Assembly (NCBI GenBank): GCA_029948255.1
Contig: JALIZF010001686.1
Coordinates: 496,001-560,000 of the forward strand
DNA: 64,000 nt
Origin: Telmatactis stephensoni
Taxonomy: Eukaryota; Cnidaria; Anthozoa; Actiniaria; Isophelliidae
Direction: 5' to 3'
The first letter of the stretch is position 1, and the number at the start of each line of letters is the position of its first letter. Made by a program: the position numbers and the translations under genes. Below, in pieces: positions 11,035 to 22,190 of this stretch. The notes beneath the pieces are model-generated. The model saw only the letters and a list, made by a program, of their open reading frames with translations, had not been told where the DNA came from and did no database searches.

Positions 11035-11866
11035 AATCAATTACATATTGCTGGAAGAAAATGGGAAGCTTGTCAAAAACAAAAGAGAGATAGCTGAAGT
11101 CTTCAACAGCTATTTCATTCATATTGCAGACGCAGCAGAAGAAGTAAATGAGGAAGAATTAATTTGGAACTGATTTCAATGCTCACCCAAGCATTGCGTC
11201 AATACAGAGAAACCATTGTTTGGCCAAGACATCTGATTTTGATTTCAAATTCACAAATACAGCACATGTGGAAAAGATTCTCCAGGAAATAAATACACGA
11301 AAATCCTGTGGCCACGATATGATACCACCAAGATTAGTAAAGGAGTCCGCTTCTGCGATAGCTGAGCCTCTAGCAAATATAATGAATAGCTCAATTATTC
11401 AGCGCCATTATCCTTCGCGCTGGAAGATGGGACAAGTCACACCTTTATTCAAGAAGGACAATGAGTTTAGCAAAGAGAATTACAGACCAGTAACAGCTCT
11501 TCCCACCCTCAATAACATCTTTGAACAGATCCTAGCGAAACAACTTGAAAAATTCTACCAGAACATTTTAGATTTTATCTCTGCGTACAGACGAAATTAC
11601 AGCTGTGAAACCTCCTTGTTAAGATCAACAGAAGACTGGAGAAAGCGTCGCGACAATAAAGAAATAGTAGCAGTCGTCTCCATGGACTTATCGAAGGCTT
11701 TCGATAGCATGCCTCACACTTTGTTGTTAGCTAAACTCAAGGCGTATGGTCTAAGTGGAAGAAGTATCGAGCTCCTGAGAAGTTACCTTGATGGAAGGTG
11801 GCAACGTGTTAAAATTGGCGATACATTCTCAAATTGGGAACTGGTCCCCGGCAATCATTACCAACC
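11035..11866 (+). pseudogene. Non-LTR retrotransposon reverse transcriptase fragment
   Basis: Encodes the N-terminal half of a jockey/CR1/L2-type reverse transcriptase: a pre-RT stretch (EENGKLVKNKREIAEVFNSY) from about 11,055, a frameshift near 11,170, then KSCGHDMIPP, ENYRPV and the domain-A motif MDLSKAFD (first catalytic Asp) near 11,690. Homology stops after SNWELVPG, just where GVPQGS should follow. The next 42 codons are unrelated sequence. The FADD catalytic motif is missing, so it cannot be active. It lies at the right edge of the inverted-repeat arm, and the same truncation is present in the other arm. Confidence 0.85.
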
Positions 11867-12538
11867 AAAATATTTTCCTCGTATACAAATGAAAAGGCCA
11901 AATATCATTAATATCAGACGAAATCTTAGGGAAAAAAGTTCTTGTACTTTTTCATTTGTACAGGTGAATTTCCGTGCCTAAATTATAACTTTAACTTACA
12001 AAATGTGACATGAAATATGCTTTAAATGATTAGTCATAATAATTGGCAGCGATGTAAGTTACTAAGGGAGTTATCCCAAAGCTTAAACACGAAATACGAA
12101 ACGACAGCATAAATAAATGACCTCCGACCTGGAGAGTACGAACACAAAATCAATTTCTTCATGCATCTGTGGAATTAATCATATCTAATTAATCACGCCT
12201 CGAGCCGCTGCAAGACCTTCGCTGGCGAGTTGTGTAAATGGTACAGGTCCTTGGCATGACTGATTAGATACACATCTTATATTCGTCTCAGTGATTTCTA
12301 CCCATACTTCCCTTAGATCCGAGTCGCGTAGTGTTGAGGCCGAGCAGCGACAGCGCTATAACAAGCAATTTCGTCATTAGTTGACAAGCTTTATGTAAAA
12401 CATGGAATATCTTGTGAATGCTACAACTATGTTTTTGAAAGTGATATGAAACGCGCGCGTATGTCTTTCTTAGGAAAACGATCATGCGAAGCCAAGTGTT
12501 TCTCTTGCTTTTGGGTTGCTTTATCATTTCTTCCTTAA
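11867..12538. other. Non-coding end of the inverted-repeat arm and flank
   Basis: No gene seen. The arm ends at 12,166 (ATGCAT); beyond it the sequence is unique in this window. Confidence 0.5.
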
Positions 12539-12694
12539 GGCGCTGTTACACTGTGCAATTTTCTCAGCAACTTGTCTCGCAACGGCGTTAATTGCGAAAC
12601 AAGTTGCAGAGAAAATTATGGCGCTGTTATACTGTGCAATTTTCCCCAGCAATATTGCAAGTTGCTGGGGGAAATTGCACAGTGTAACAGCGCC
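12539..12694. mobile_element. MITE of the GGCGCTGTTACAC family
   Basis: TIRs GGCGCTGTTACACTGTGCAA at both ends, with TTAA on the left and TTTAA on the right. The TIR sequence recurs inside the element. Relatives are at 20,470-20,838 and 23,241-24,252, with a cousin at 20,069-20,298. Confidence 0.85.
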
Positions 12695-12699
12695 TTTAA

Positions 12700-13450
12700 G
12701 AGGAAAGCAAAAATCATATCACAATCAAAATATTTATCGTACGTACAAGTGTAGTGTGTGCAGTGCTAAAGTTCTAGAAATGAAGAATAAGACATGACGA
12801 AATATCCCCTTGAATTCTCTACAAGCATGAGTTTGGCAACCAGTGAGAAATAAGTGTAATATATAACATTATTAGATAGTTTTTGCCACAGTTCTTCGAT
12901 GCCGGATTAGACCATCGGTTAAAGCTTTACGGTACCCAATCGCTTTTGTGAGCTTTCTGAAGTTATGTTACGTCTCAATTACATATCCCGTGATAAACAT
13001 TTTAAGGGCAAAGCAACCCACTTATTTTGTCACCTCCCAGCGCTATCTTTATCTCACCATATTATCAAATACTTTGTTTATTTGTAAATTTGTACTATCA
13101 TGTAAAATATATTATTGACCAATAATCATAAAGCTCAATAATGAATAGTTTTTGTTCAAAAATTTTTGACAATTTTCGTAGCCCTTCTCTTCCTATGGTT
13201 TTAATTGTGATATTAGGTATTTAGCTTGTTGAATCCGTTTTTGTTAATAAATTGAGAAAACAGCTTCAATGTTTGGCATCAGGTGCATAGGAAGATAACC
13301 AACTAAAGCGTTTGACGGATATTTTAACCAATAATGGGGCTTGAAAAATTGTTGTTGGCTTGTCTACCGACCGACATCTTGGCGTTCTTCGTTACTGACT
13401 GTGTCACTAATAGCTAATAGCATTAGACATTAAACAAAAAATTACCAATA
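12700..13450. other. Upstream region of peptide gene 3, no other gene
   Basis: Contains a short relic (about 12,880-13,010, ACGGTACCCAATCGCTTTTG) that matches 21,080-21,120, part of the diverged duplicate of the gene cluster, and an inverted match (13,274-13,322) to 2,160-2,215. Confidence 0.4.
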
Positions 13451-13453
13451 TGT

Positions 13454-13500
13454 TAAGTATAAATATACCACAGAGCTAAGACACTATAACAGTGTACACA
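13454..13500 (+). promoter_or_regulatory. Core promoter and leader of peptide gene 3
   Basis: TATAAATATACCACAGAGCT, then AAGACACTATAACAGTGTAC and ACA directly before the ATG at 13501. Strong TATA box about 45 bp upstream of the start codon, the same layout as in the minus-strand copies. Confidence 0.7.
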
Positions 13501-14012
13501 ATGAACTCAAGAGGTCTTGTCGTTTTTGTGGCTGTGCTTTTGGTTGCTCTTTCAATCCTTACCGTCTCACCTTGTTGCGGGAATGCTTGGTATACCGTAC
13601 CAAAAGATGGCAAGAGAACAAGCAGATTCAGATATGACTACAACAAGGTACAGTTCAACCATCCTTTCTTTTTCATTTTATCGAAGATGCTTTTCGAGTG
13701 AAAGTATTTCTTAGTACTAGTGAGACGATGCTTTGTAGTCATTCTGAAAAACCACCTATACAAACTCAGGAAACGCCCTTTTTACACGAGTTCTTAACAA
13801 TCTTCTTGTTGTTTTACTTAGCTTTGAAAACTGTGTGATCTACAGGCGGTCATTCGCCTGCATCACAGTTAGAATTATATTTAACAAATAATAACGACAT
13901 ATTTTTCCTAGAGTGTAACAAGTGTAGAGTTCTTATCCTTGATTTCTAATGTTTTATTGCTTTTGTTATTTTTCTTTTCTTTCATGTTTTTTTCTAGAAT
14001 TCGCGTAGCTAG
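13501..14012 (+). CDS. Small secreted peptide gene 3 (short second exon)
   Basis: Same family. Exon 1 is 13501-13647 (49 codons) with a typical signal (MNSRG start), a divergent SPCCGN stretch that brings two adjacent cysteines not seen in other members, then GKRTSRFRYDYNK at the GT donor. The best acceptor is TTTCTAG at 13991-13997, in a stretch homologous to the intron end of gene 2. It yields only NSRS and a stop (13998-14012), so the product would be 53 residues without the acidic tail. Either this member has lost its tail or it is a decaying gene. It lies tail-to-tail with gene 4, whose second exon begins 64 bp further on in the opposite strand. Confidence 0.55.
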
Positions 14013-14075
14013 GACTGATCACTCATAGGCAACTCCGTGCTGTTGTTGGAATCATGTCATGGGTCGTTGTCTGCG

Positions 14076-14681
14076 TTAATGTGGGATCCGTGCACTGAGA
14101 AAGCTGTCGTCATCATAGTTGTCGTACTTTAAAATCATAAAAATGAAGAAGAAATGTTAGAAATTATTAAATTTCAGGCATATTTATAAGATATAAAAAC
14201 TTGTTTACATGTGTGGATGTCCAACGAGTGTGAAATGACTCGCACTGATCTAAAAGTTGTTCATTCTTAGTGTCCATACTTCTCACGGTAATGAAGGCCA
14301 ACGTTCTGACATTGTTTTCAGAGTCAAACAACAAGGTCGTTAAGCGTTTCGTTAAGAAACTCGTATAAACAGTGCGTAAACCCAAGCTTACAGTAATCTG
14401 CTAACGACAATGAATTCCTCAGGACTTCGTCATTTGATTTACAAGTGGTAGAAGACTTTTAGTATGAATGCAATACATCTCTATAACTGTTCCACTAAAA
14501 CAAGAACAGAAATAAATAAATAAGGAGATAAAAAGTTTGAATTGTATACCTTGTTGTAGTCGTATCTGAATCTACTTTTTCTCTTGCCGCGTCCTGGAAT
14601 CCAAGGTGAGTTTGCAGCTGCAAGGATTGGAAGAACAACCAAAAGCACAGCTACCAAAACGACAAGACCTCTTGGGTTCAT
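14076..14681 (-). CDS. Small secreted peptide gene 4 (two exons)
   Basis: Minus strand: exon 1 is 14681-14550 (44 codons), exon 2 is 14126-14076 (17 codons with stop), phase-0 intron of 423 bp, donor GTATAC, acceptor TTTAAAG. The 60-residue product has a signal ending near AAANS, a basic GRGKRK stretch, SRFRYDYNK, and an acidic YDNYDDDSF tail that ends early at ARIPH. After its stop the DNA still carries the AACGCAGACAACGACCC block that is coding in other members, so here that block has become 3' UTR. The intron is clearly homologous to the gene 1 intron. Function unknown. Confidence 0.72.
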
Positions 14682-14730
14682 GATGGTGTACACTATTCTA
14701 GTGTCTTAGCTGTGTGGTATATTCATACTA
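14682..14730 (-). promoter_or_regulatory. Core promoter and leader of peptide gene 4
   Basis: Minus strand carries AATATACCACACAGCTAAGA then CACTAGAATAGTGTACACC and ATC before the ATG. The TATA box is weakened to TATGAATA in this copy. Confidence 0.6.
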
Positions 14731-14799
14731 ATACATCGTGAAAATTATTCAGTTTAATATTTACAGCTGATAGTTTCGCAATTCTACAACTAATAATGC

Positions 14800-15765
14800 T
14801 ATGCCGAAAGCAAACGGTCCCGTCTGTGCGTTTGAATTCTATTGTTTGAGAACCTTGTGCGCGCGATGGCGAAGTTACTAAACAAAGGCTCCCTGTGGAG
14901 AACTTGTGTATTTAAAGCAGTTTTTACCACAGGCAGCCCAGGCTCAACTGCTGTACGCTATCTTATGGCGCGAAAATGGAAGGCTATGGGTTCGAATCTC
15001 GATGGATTCGCTTAACTTTTTTTATGCTCTGTTTTATTTAATTATTGATTCCTCAACACTTTATACACATGACGTTGCATTAGACTCATTGTAGATAGCG
15101 TGACGGCCAAAGTCTGAATTCATTGCTGCAGGCGAATGATAAATACGCTTTTTGGGGCAAAATTGGTTTCCTGTATTGCGTGTTGTTGCTGTATACTCAT
15201 TGTACGTTGCATCACGATCAAAGTTTCCGCATTGTCTACTGTATTTGACGCTTTAGATCAAACGAATGATAAATATTTATCAATTAGACAACAGAAAGCT
15301 GCGCGCCCATGGCGTTATAGACGCACGAGAGAAAATATAAAGAACGATTAACAAACGTAAGAGTGGCACGAGGCGTCTATAACGCAATGGGCAAGCAGCT
15401 TTCTGTTATCTAATTGATTTATAACAGAGCCTAGAACGTTAAAAGAGGAGCCGTGCAGCCCATGGGGAAATAGTTCATAGATTTTTCAGCCAATCAGAGC
15501 GCGCGTTATATGTGTCGCCACCTTGAAAACGAAGGATTTGAAAAAGACGATGACGAAGATAGTGCGCGCGCAGTGCAGCAAATGGGCAAATAGTTCATAG
15601 CTTTCTGGCCAATCGGAGCGCGCGTAAGATTATAGCTATGTTATAAAATTCCATTACATACATGTATATAAATCTCTCATTTTATCAGTATCTGAAGTGC
15701 GTCTCAAAGTGTACAGTCGATCGATTACAATAAATTTTACAAAAAGTCACATAGTTTTAAGGAGG
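14800..15765 (+). repeat. Repeat module, copy 2, with insertion
   Basis: Matches 6,018-6,620 and 43,785-44,388 but is interrupted at 15,275-15,650. As at 5,6xx-6,6xx, it lies just upstream of a minus-strand peptide gene, so gene and module were duplicated together. Confidence 0.8.
15275..15650. mobile_element. Insertion with hairpin and tandem halves
   Basis: Absent from both other copies of the module, which read AATGATAAATACAATTCC across the site. The first part (15,280-15,425) folds on itself: TTAGACAACAGAAAGCTGC pairs with its complement near 15,400. The second part holds two imperfect direct units of about 122 bp, each with AAATAGTTCATAG and CCAATCRGAGCGCGCG. Non-coding; probably a non-autonomous transposon. 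Confidence 0.7.
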
Positions 15766-16274
15766 CTTCCTACAATTTCTCTAGTGCTCGACCGGTCAAC
15801 TTGAAATGGCTGTAATTAAAAACTAACCACACCCTATTTCCATTGTTTAATGTAAGTTTTGAATTTCGGGGGAAGACCCGGGACAGGTTTTGAATTTTGA
15901 ATTCAAGACCTGCATTAGGATTCTTTAGTCATTAACACACACATTTGAGAGTTTTTACATAAAGGTTCAAACGCTAGAGCGAGGGTTTGCATTGAAATTC
16001 AAGACCGAGGGCCGCAAACCAAACCCTATTTTTATTGTTTCAATGTGCAAAAATTCTGGAAATAAGAACTCAAATCATCGGATTTGAGTTATAGTATCAA
16101 ATCCGAGTTATATCGAGTGATTTATATTTGCATTAAATTAACGTCGAACAATAGCTAAAATACAATACAATACAATTCAATACGTTTATTAGTAATTCCC
16201 AGAAGGGATTTTCAATACTAATTTACAAAATGTGTTTTGAGATAAAGTTTCTTAAAATTCCATCATGATCAACG

Positions 16275-16345
16275 ATTTACCGGATAGCATAGTGGTAAGT
16301 GAATGGACTAAGATTCAACGGGTCAGGGTTCGAGGCTCGGTAGGG
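16275..16345 (+). other. tRNA-like sequence (SINE head), copy 1
   Basis: TAGCATAGTGGTAAG (box A-like) is followed after about 40 bp by GGGTTCGAGGCTC (box B-like), the internal RNA polymerase III promoter arrangement. The acceptor stem does not pair well, so this is a tRNA-derived repeat and not a tRNA gene. Confidence 0.55.
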
Positions 16346-16482
16346 TCGAGGCGTAAGATATCATTTCCGATTTTTTTAAGATCAGAATAGTCAATTCCTT
16401 AAATTTTAAATTTAAGACTTAATTTCTGACTTCTAGTGTGTTTCTAAAATCTCAAATGCAGTGCATTGAAGGTAAAACTTCT

Positions 16483-16684
16483 CAATAGGCCCTTTGCATC
16501 TTACGGTCACATGGTACTAAATCGGCCAAACTGGAAGGCAAAAGAATGTAAACAGCCTCCTAAACAAAAGAACCTTAGCCATTCAAGCTTGACTTGACTT
16601 TGTTTTAGATGTCCCAGTGGGGATTTTGCCTTCCAGTACGGCGGATTTTATACCATGTGATCGTAAGATGCAAAAGGCCTATTG
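16483..16684. mobile_element. 202-bp hairpin MITE
   Basis: CAATAGGCC and TTTGCATCTTACGRTCACAT at the left are mirrored at the right end. Non-coding. It sits between the two arms of the larger inverted-repeat cluster. Confidence 0.7.
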
Positions 16685-16944
16685 TGTGTAATGTGTGTAT
16701 GGCTTGACTAGTAACTTGGCAAAAACCTGAAGCAGGTCTTGAATTCAAAATTCAAAACCTGTCCCGGGTCTTCCCCCGTAATTCAAAACCTACATTAAAC
16801 AATGGAAATAGGGTGTGGTTAGTTTTCACCTTCAGTGCACATTTGAGATTTTAGACACACACTAAAAGTCAGAAAGTCTTAAAATTTAAGGAATTGACTA
16901 TTCTAACTTTTAAAAACTCGTAAATGATATCTTATGAATCGACC

Positions 16945-17015
16945 CTACCGAGCTTCGAACCCTCAACCTTAGCATCTTACGGTCCATTCACTTACCACTA
17001 TGCTATCCGGTAAAT
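16945..17015 (-). other. tRNA-like sequence (SINE head), copy 2
   Basis: Minus-strand counterpart of 16,275-16,345: same box A (TAGCATAGTGGTAAG) and GGGTTCGAAGCTC as box B. Confidence 0.55.
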
Positions 17016-17489
17016 CGTTGACCATGACGGAATTTTAAGAAGCTTTATCTCAACACAGCTATTGTTCGACGTTAATTTGATGCACATATAAATACTCGAT
17101 ATAACTTAAATCCGATGATTTGTGTTCTTATTTCCAGAATGTTTGCATTGAAACAATAAAAATAGGGTTTGGGTAGTTTTTAAACCACTTCAAACGCTGA
17201 CTCGTCCCCATTCGTCTCCTAAAACTCTAAGAAAGCGCGTGCAAAGAGTCAAGGGTAAAAAGAAAAAATCGCAAAGGATCAAGGGAAGGGGAGAGAGAGG
17301 AGGAGGAGACGACGTCTCGCTTCTCTCCCCCTTCCCATGATCCCCTGCCCTTTTCGAGTACAAGTCCCTGCCTTTGTTTTTCGAGTGAGACGACTGAGGA
17401 CGAGTCAGCTTCAAACGCACGGGCTCGGGTTTGCATTGAAATTTCGGGTTCGCCCTAGCGTTTGAACCTTTATTTCTTACATGAAAGCA

Positions 17490-18915
17490 CACACAGTTAT
17501 GAACTTTCATCCACTTACTACATAAAGACTGAAATTCGTAATGGTATGTGTTTTATTTACATCGGGGCTAAAAGTTATTTTGCGAAAGTTGGAATTTTTT
17601 CTCGTTCTTTAATTTCGAGTCACCAAATTTAATAGTTTTAATAAGTCTTTCGCGATTTATTCAAAATCCCTCTGATAAAACTTTGTGATTTTGAGTTGGT
17701 TAACTGTGCAAGAAAGTGAAGTTTAACACCTATATAGCCATTTTTCTAGAGCTCATCGAAAACGGGAGATATTTTAGGAAAACTGAATTCAATGATCATT
17801 GTTTTTCGTTGCCATAGCAACGTGTCATGGAAAAAAATAGCATCAATCAATTCTTCAATCCCTCCTTAGCATCTTGTGTGAAAATCATTCTGATCAGACA
17901 AATGTAAGTTGACCAATAATTCTCGAAAATAAAATTGGAAGTTTTGTCAAAATCGATCACCAAAATACTACTGATAAACACCTTAAAGCTAGTTCATAAA
18001 AAATGAATCGCACCTTGTGGCGGATAAAGAATACTTTTGTATTACAGAGAATCTGACAAAGAACATGTAAATGTTGTTTTGGTTGATGTGCATAAATATC
18101 TGTCGATTTAGCGGAAATATTTAGAGTAGTCTGTGTAAATAAAGCAAAGTGTTGATTCTGTCACCGCAGAAATGTTGGCGATATGATGTAGCTTCTGTAG
18201 CTGTCTCGGTGATTTTACCTCTTTGAAGAAGGTTCGAATACAACTTATCGTCTTGCATGAAAAGCTCGTAAAAGAACATTGCCTTTCCCTAGATACATCA
18301 CTTAGCATTTTGTGACCTTGATGCATTCTAGTAACATAACAACTTGATAAATAGTTGTGAACTGATCAATGGATTTAAAAAAAAACCAGCTGAATTCATA
18401 TCATGTCGCCATGCTGTTTCACACATATAACAAACGTAAAAACGCAACTAAATCCACCTATCTCGCAACTGCTCGTAACCAGTTGTTGCGTGGTGAGTGC
18501 AGTTGTCATCTTGGCATCATTTTAAGTGATAAATCACTGACCATTAATTCCCATGATTCCAAACATATTTCGATGACGTCACGAATCATCGTTCACTCTA
18601 CATGTCTACATGTCTACATACACACCAAAAGTCGAGTTCAGAGCTGGTCTATAAACACGCCGCGCATGTCACACAGGAATCCCACTGCAAGATTAGTGTC
18701 GCTGCGAGCGAAGCGAGCAGCAATAAATATTATTCTAATACATATTTCTATTATAATTTTTTTTGCGTTTTTCTTTACAGTGGCAAATGATAAGTGTTGC
18801 ATTATTGTCGAAAGCAATCGAAAAGCAAGATAAGCACTTCGCTACGACTCGTGTTCCTAAAAGCTTGATTTTCTTGTATTCTCCAAAGTGTGTTTATATC
18901 ACAGTACAGCGAGAC
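17490..18915. other. Non-coding, no gene supported
   Basis: A 154-codon open frame at 18,369-18,833 has no recognisable composition or partner and looks like chance. An AGCGAAGCGAGCAG phrase near 18,708 resembles short repeats of cnidarian DNA. Nothing else seen. Confidence 0.4.
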
Positions 18916-18918
18916 TTT

Positions 18919-19067
18919 TAGAGTGGTTTTCGTATGAGTGGGAACACTGTACGGTTAAGATACGATACGGTTACGGCATGAATTTCGAATGTTTTTATAG
19001 ACATTACGGCACTGACACGGTCACGGTACGGCACGGTAAGTTTCCCACTCATACGAAAACGACTCTA
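18919..19067. mobile_element. 149-bp MITE, TA-flanked
   Basis: Ends TAGAGTGGTTTTCGTATGAG and its near-complement share an inverted repeat of about 26 bp. The outer TA could be the target duplication of a Tc1/mariner-type element. The interior is rich in TACGGCACGG-like short repeats. Confidence 0.75.
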
Positions 19068-19614
19068 TATCGCTTTTAAAAACATTCTCGTATTATTCAC
19101 AAGATATTTCATGTTCTATAGATAGCATGTTGACGTATTACGGAATTGCTCATTATAGATAGGCAGACAGTATATACATATGTAGCTTATAGAGTACTTT
19201 CGCTGGATGACCAGACGGTCAGCCAATCAGAGCAAAGCTTTCCCTTTTTGGAATATTCAGGTATGATGGCCGTCTGGACATAGGGAGAGGCTACGCAGCA
19301 CTGATGTAATATAGTCATGAAAATAAAATGAATACAAATAAAACAATAGATATAGAACAATACATTTATAGATTTTATGAATATATCGGTACATCAATTA
19401 ACAAGGTTTTCATCTTTTCGCGCGGCGCTCTTGGAATGATAAACGCATTTTCTTACCCTAACCCCAACCCATTTAAACAAAAACCTGGAATAAATCAACG
19501 AGAACACCTAATAATATAATACAAAGTGTTTCCAGATGAAAATAAAAGGTTAGGTTTGTTGTGAAGTAATCTTGGAGAGAGTAATCTTTTTTTCAAAAAG
19601 TCAAATGCCTGATA
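19068..19614. other. Non-coding interval
   Basis: No gene or clear repeat seen between the MITE and the relic of the peptide-gene segment. Confidence 0.35.
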
Positions 19615-20068
19615 CCTTGTACGATCCAGTTTCTTAACAAAACACTTAACACACTTTTCATTTTTGACTCTGAAAACAATCTAACGTTGATCTTCATTAC
19701 AGTGAGAAGTATGCGCACTTAATTAGATTGAACAACTCTAGGATTTCAAGTCATTCCACACTCATCTGCGAGTATTCATCTGTGTTGGTGATGAGAATTG
19801 TAAAGAGATTAAACTTTTGATCACAACACAATTTTGTTACCTTGAAATTTTCGACCTGTAACTTAGGTCTTCATCAGCGAATGTAGATTAGTCAGACTGG
19901 AACTCCCTGGGGAACACTCGTTGAGCATCAAGCATGAAAATGAATTGTGTCTGAATTATTACTAGACAAAAGAGAAAAATAGGGACAGGACAGAATATCC
20001 AACGAATTATCGTTGAAGCTTAAACTCAGGAGACAGAAACAGTGCGAAACAGATGTAGTGATACTTAA

Positions 20069-20298
20069 GGCGGTGTTACACGAGACGATTTTTAACGACG
20101 ATTTTCGCGCAACGTTGCAACAACTTGCAATATTTTGCGTTGCGAGTTTCTGACTTGGATTCAAACACTCGCAACGCGTTGCCGAAGCAAAAATTGCAGG
20201 GAAAATCGTTCCAAGTGTCATGTTACACGAGAAAGATTTTTAACGCAACGCCGTTGCGCTGAAAATCGTCGTTAATAATCGTCTCGTGTAACACCGCC
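20069..20298. mobile_element. 230-bp MITE with TTAA target duplication
   Basis: TIR GGCGGTGTTACACGAGACG at both ends, flanked by exact TTAA. TTAA targets are used by piggyBac, Kolobok and Sola3 transposons; which one drives this is not visible. Confidence 0.85.
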
Positions 20299-20469
20299 TT
20301 AAGTCATCGTCTTCCATTCTTCCCCTCCCCTCACCCCCCACCTCCTCCTGAAACCCTGCGCTCCCAAGGATGCATCTTCGATTTCCTTGCCACTTCTATA
20401 TATTTTTTGCTGTTTTGTAGAATTTTTTCTTATGTAGCTATCGTGTTCTACCTTTGTTAGAAGCTTAAA

Positions 20470-20838
20470 GGCGCTGTTACACTGTGCAACTTTCCCCAGC
20501 AACTTGCAATATATTTGGCCGAGGCAAGCTGGGAGCGAGATTCAAGATGGCTCCTCAGAGCGAAATGAGAAATTGCGCATGCGCTCGTAGAAAACGTGCC
20601 TCAAAAATTGCGAGGAAAGTTGCTGGAGGGGTGATACACTGTGCAATGGCATTGCAAGTTGCTGCAATGCGCTGCGAAAAGTAGACCTGAGTTCTACTTC
20701 ATGCAATGCTGCGCTCAACAACAACAACAACAACAATTGCGAGACAACCCTTGTTACACAGTGCAATCCTCCAGCAACTTGTTTCGCAACGCCGTTGCGA
20801 GACAAGTTGCTGAGAAAATTGCACAGTGTAACAGCGCC
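20470..20838. mobile_element. 369-bp MITE of the GGCGCTGTTACAC family
   Basis: TIR GGCGCTGTTACACTGTGCAA at the left and its complement at the right, internal CAA-rich stretch and several GTTGCGAGACAAGTTGCTG-type inverted motifs. TTAA on the left only. Confidence 0.8.
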
Positions 20839-21149
20839 TGAATTATATTTATATTTCGTAGATAATTCTATTTAGAACAATAGTTGTAAAATTATTCAAT
20901 GGGAAATAAAAACGTCAATTGTCAAATGTCATCTGATTAGTAGCTTTATATAGTTCTTGTTTTGCATGTAGCCGCGCAGCTTGTGCGCTCTAATTACAGC
21001 ATAAGCTTGGCTACTCGGGTGATAAACTGAACATGAGTCTTTCCAGGCGGTGCGAGAGGATGGTCGGTTGTACATTACGGTACCCAATCGCTTTCGTTAG
21101 GCTTTTTCAGTTACGTCTTCTTGTTTTACGTTACAATTGCATTTTAAGG

Positions 21150-21286
21150 AAGGCGGAAAGGAAAGGAAAGGAAAGGAAAGGAAAGGAAAGGAAAGGAAAG
21201 GAAAGGAAAGGAAAGGAAAGGAAAGGAAAGGAAAGGAAAGGAAAGGAAAGGAAAGGAAAGGAAAGGAAAGGAAAGGAAAGGAAAAT
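21150..21286 (+). repeat. (GGAAA)n microsatellite
   Basis: About 26 perfect GGAAA units at the position equivalent to 4,160 and 41,767 in the other copies. Confidence 0.95.
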
Positions 21287-21779
21287 AAAAGTGATGGAGA
21301 GAAGAGGAGAGTTTATGAACAGCATTAATACATAAACAAGTTAGAATGTAGGTGACATGCATAATTTACTTTGTTAAATTGAACACTATAATATCATGAA
21401 CTTCTACCACATTTATTGGATATACATACATATATTATATACATCTGATAATGAGATTAGCCTAAAAAATGTACAATTATACTTCCATCCGCGAGCAATG
21501 TTATCATTACGCAAATTTCAAATTTCACGTTGAGCAATCTCTTTCGATTCTTAAAAGTTATATTAACCACGAGTTTAAAAAACATACAAATGAATACAAC
21601 ATCCATTTGTGTGGTATTCAATATAAACTGAAATCCTTAGTTTTTGCATCGAATAAACATCTTGACTTTATAACTGAACCAAGTCAAATGTAATGCCCTA
21701 TTCCCTAGGAAACAAGGACAAGGAATGAATTTATTACCTCTTGGGACAAATTAAAAATGTTTTTACTATGTAATATTTA

Positions 21780-21802
21780 AATTGTCGTTACTATTGCTTA
21801 TC

Positions 21803-21836
<34 letters not shown>

Positions 21837-21845
21837 CCTGTTACT
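21780..21845 (+). repeat. CTG trinucleotide repeat
   Basis: About a dozen CTG units with one CTA and one CTC interruption. Not in a supported coding frame. Confidence 0.85.
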
Positions 21846-22190
21846 GGTTCCCCGGCATAAGGTCCCAGGGGATTCTAATGGATAGTCTCCCCTGTCTGTT
21901 TTCTTCTCCTATTCTAGACTTGGATTAAGATGGTATTGAAAAACATCATTGATTTCATGTTTTATTTCATGTTGCTTATCGAAGCTGACTTAGTTTCCCG
22001 GCATAGAATAGACTCACTCTCAAAGTATATCTTTATGTTTTATGTATTTATTGGTATACAAAGTAACTTATTGTACAATATTACAACACAGTTGTTGAAT
22101 TATCTTTAAATATTAATGATAAAATTCATTTTCTTTTGCTCCATAATTTTCAGACCTCTTGTTGGGTTGATCAGGTGCTGTTGGAATCGA

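Larger units (their letters stand above)
6363..12166 (+). repeat. Left arm of large inverted repeat (partner 25,528-31,034)
   Basis: The arm matches the reverse complement of 25,528-31,034 over its whole length. It is about 297 bp longer, explained by a 254-bp MITE with its 2-bp target copy and a roughly 40-bp tandem duplication. It contains a small ORF (7297-7545), GC-rich inverted repeats (9.1-9.5 kb), a minisatellite (10.3 kb) and a truncated reverse-transcriptase fragment near its right edge. No terminal repeats that would define a transposon were found at its borders, so I call it a duplicated segment. Confidence 0.9.
15820..17480. repeat. Nested inverted-repeat cluster
   Basis: Three sets of inverted matches: 15,822-15,925 with 16,735-16,830 (AACCACACCCTATTTCCATT), 16,010-16,440 with 16,855-17,185 (includes a tRNA-like motif), and about 15,963-16,040 with 17,400-17,475. 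A further MITE sits in the middle. No protein-coding content supported. Confidence 0.75.
19615..21135 (+). pseudogene. Decayed copy of the peptide-gene segment
   Basis: 19,615-19,780 aligns with the intron of gene 1 (shared TTTGACTCTGAAAACAAT and GTGAGAAGTATG), 19,970-20,045 with its 3' flank (GGGACAGGACAGAATATCCA), and 20,950-21,135 with 3,946-4,180. No exon 1 or exon 2 remains. Two MITEs (20,069 and 20,470) have broken it up. With gene 5 downstream it forms an older counterpart of the 3.1-5.6 kb unit. Confidence 0.7.

Noticed and set aside
18369..18833. 154-codon ORF
   Set aside because: No signal, domain, paralogue or splice support; stop-free by chance in a GC-mixed region.
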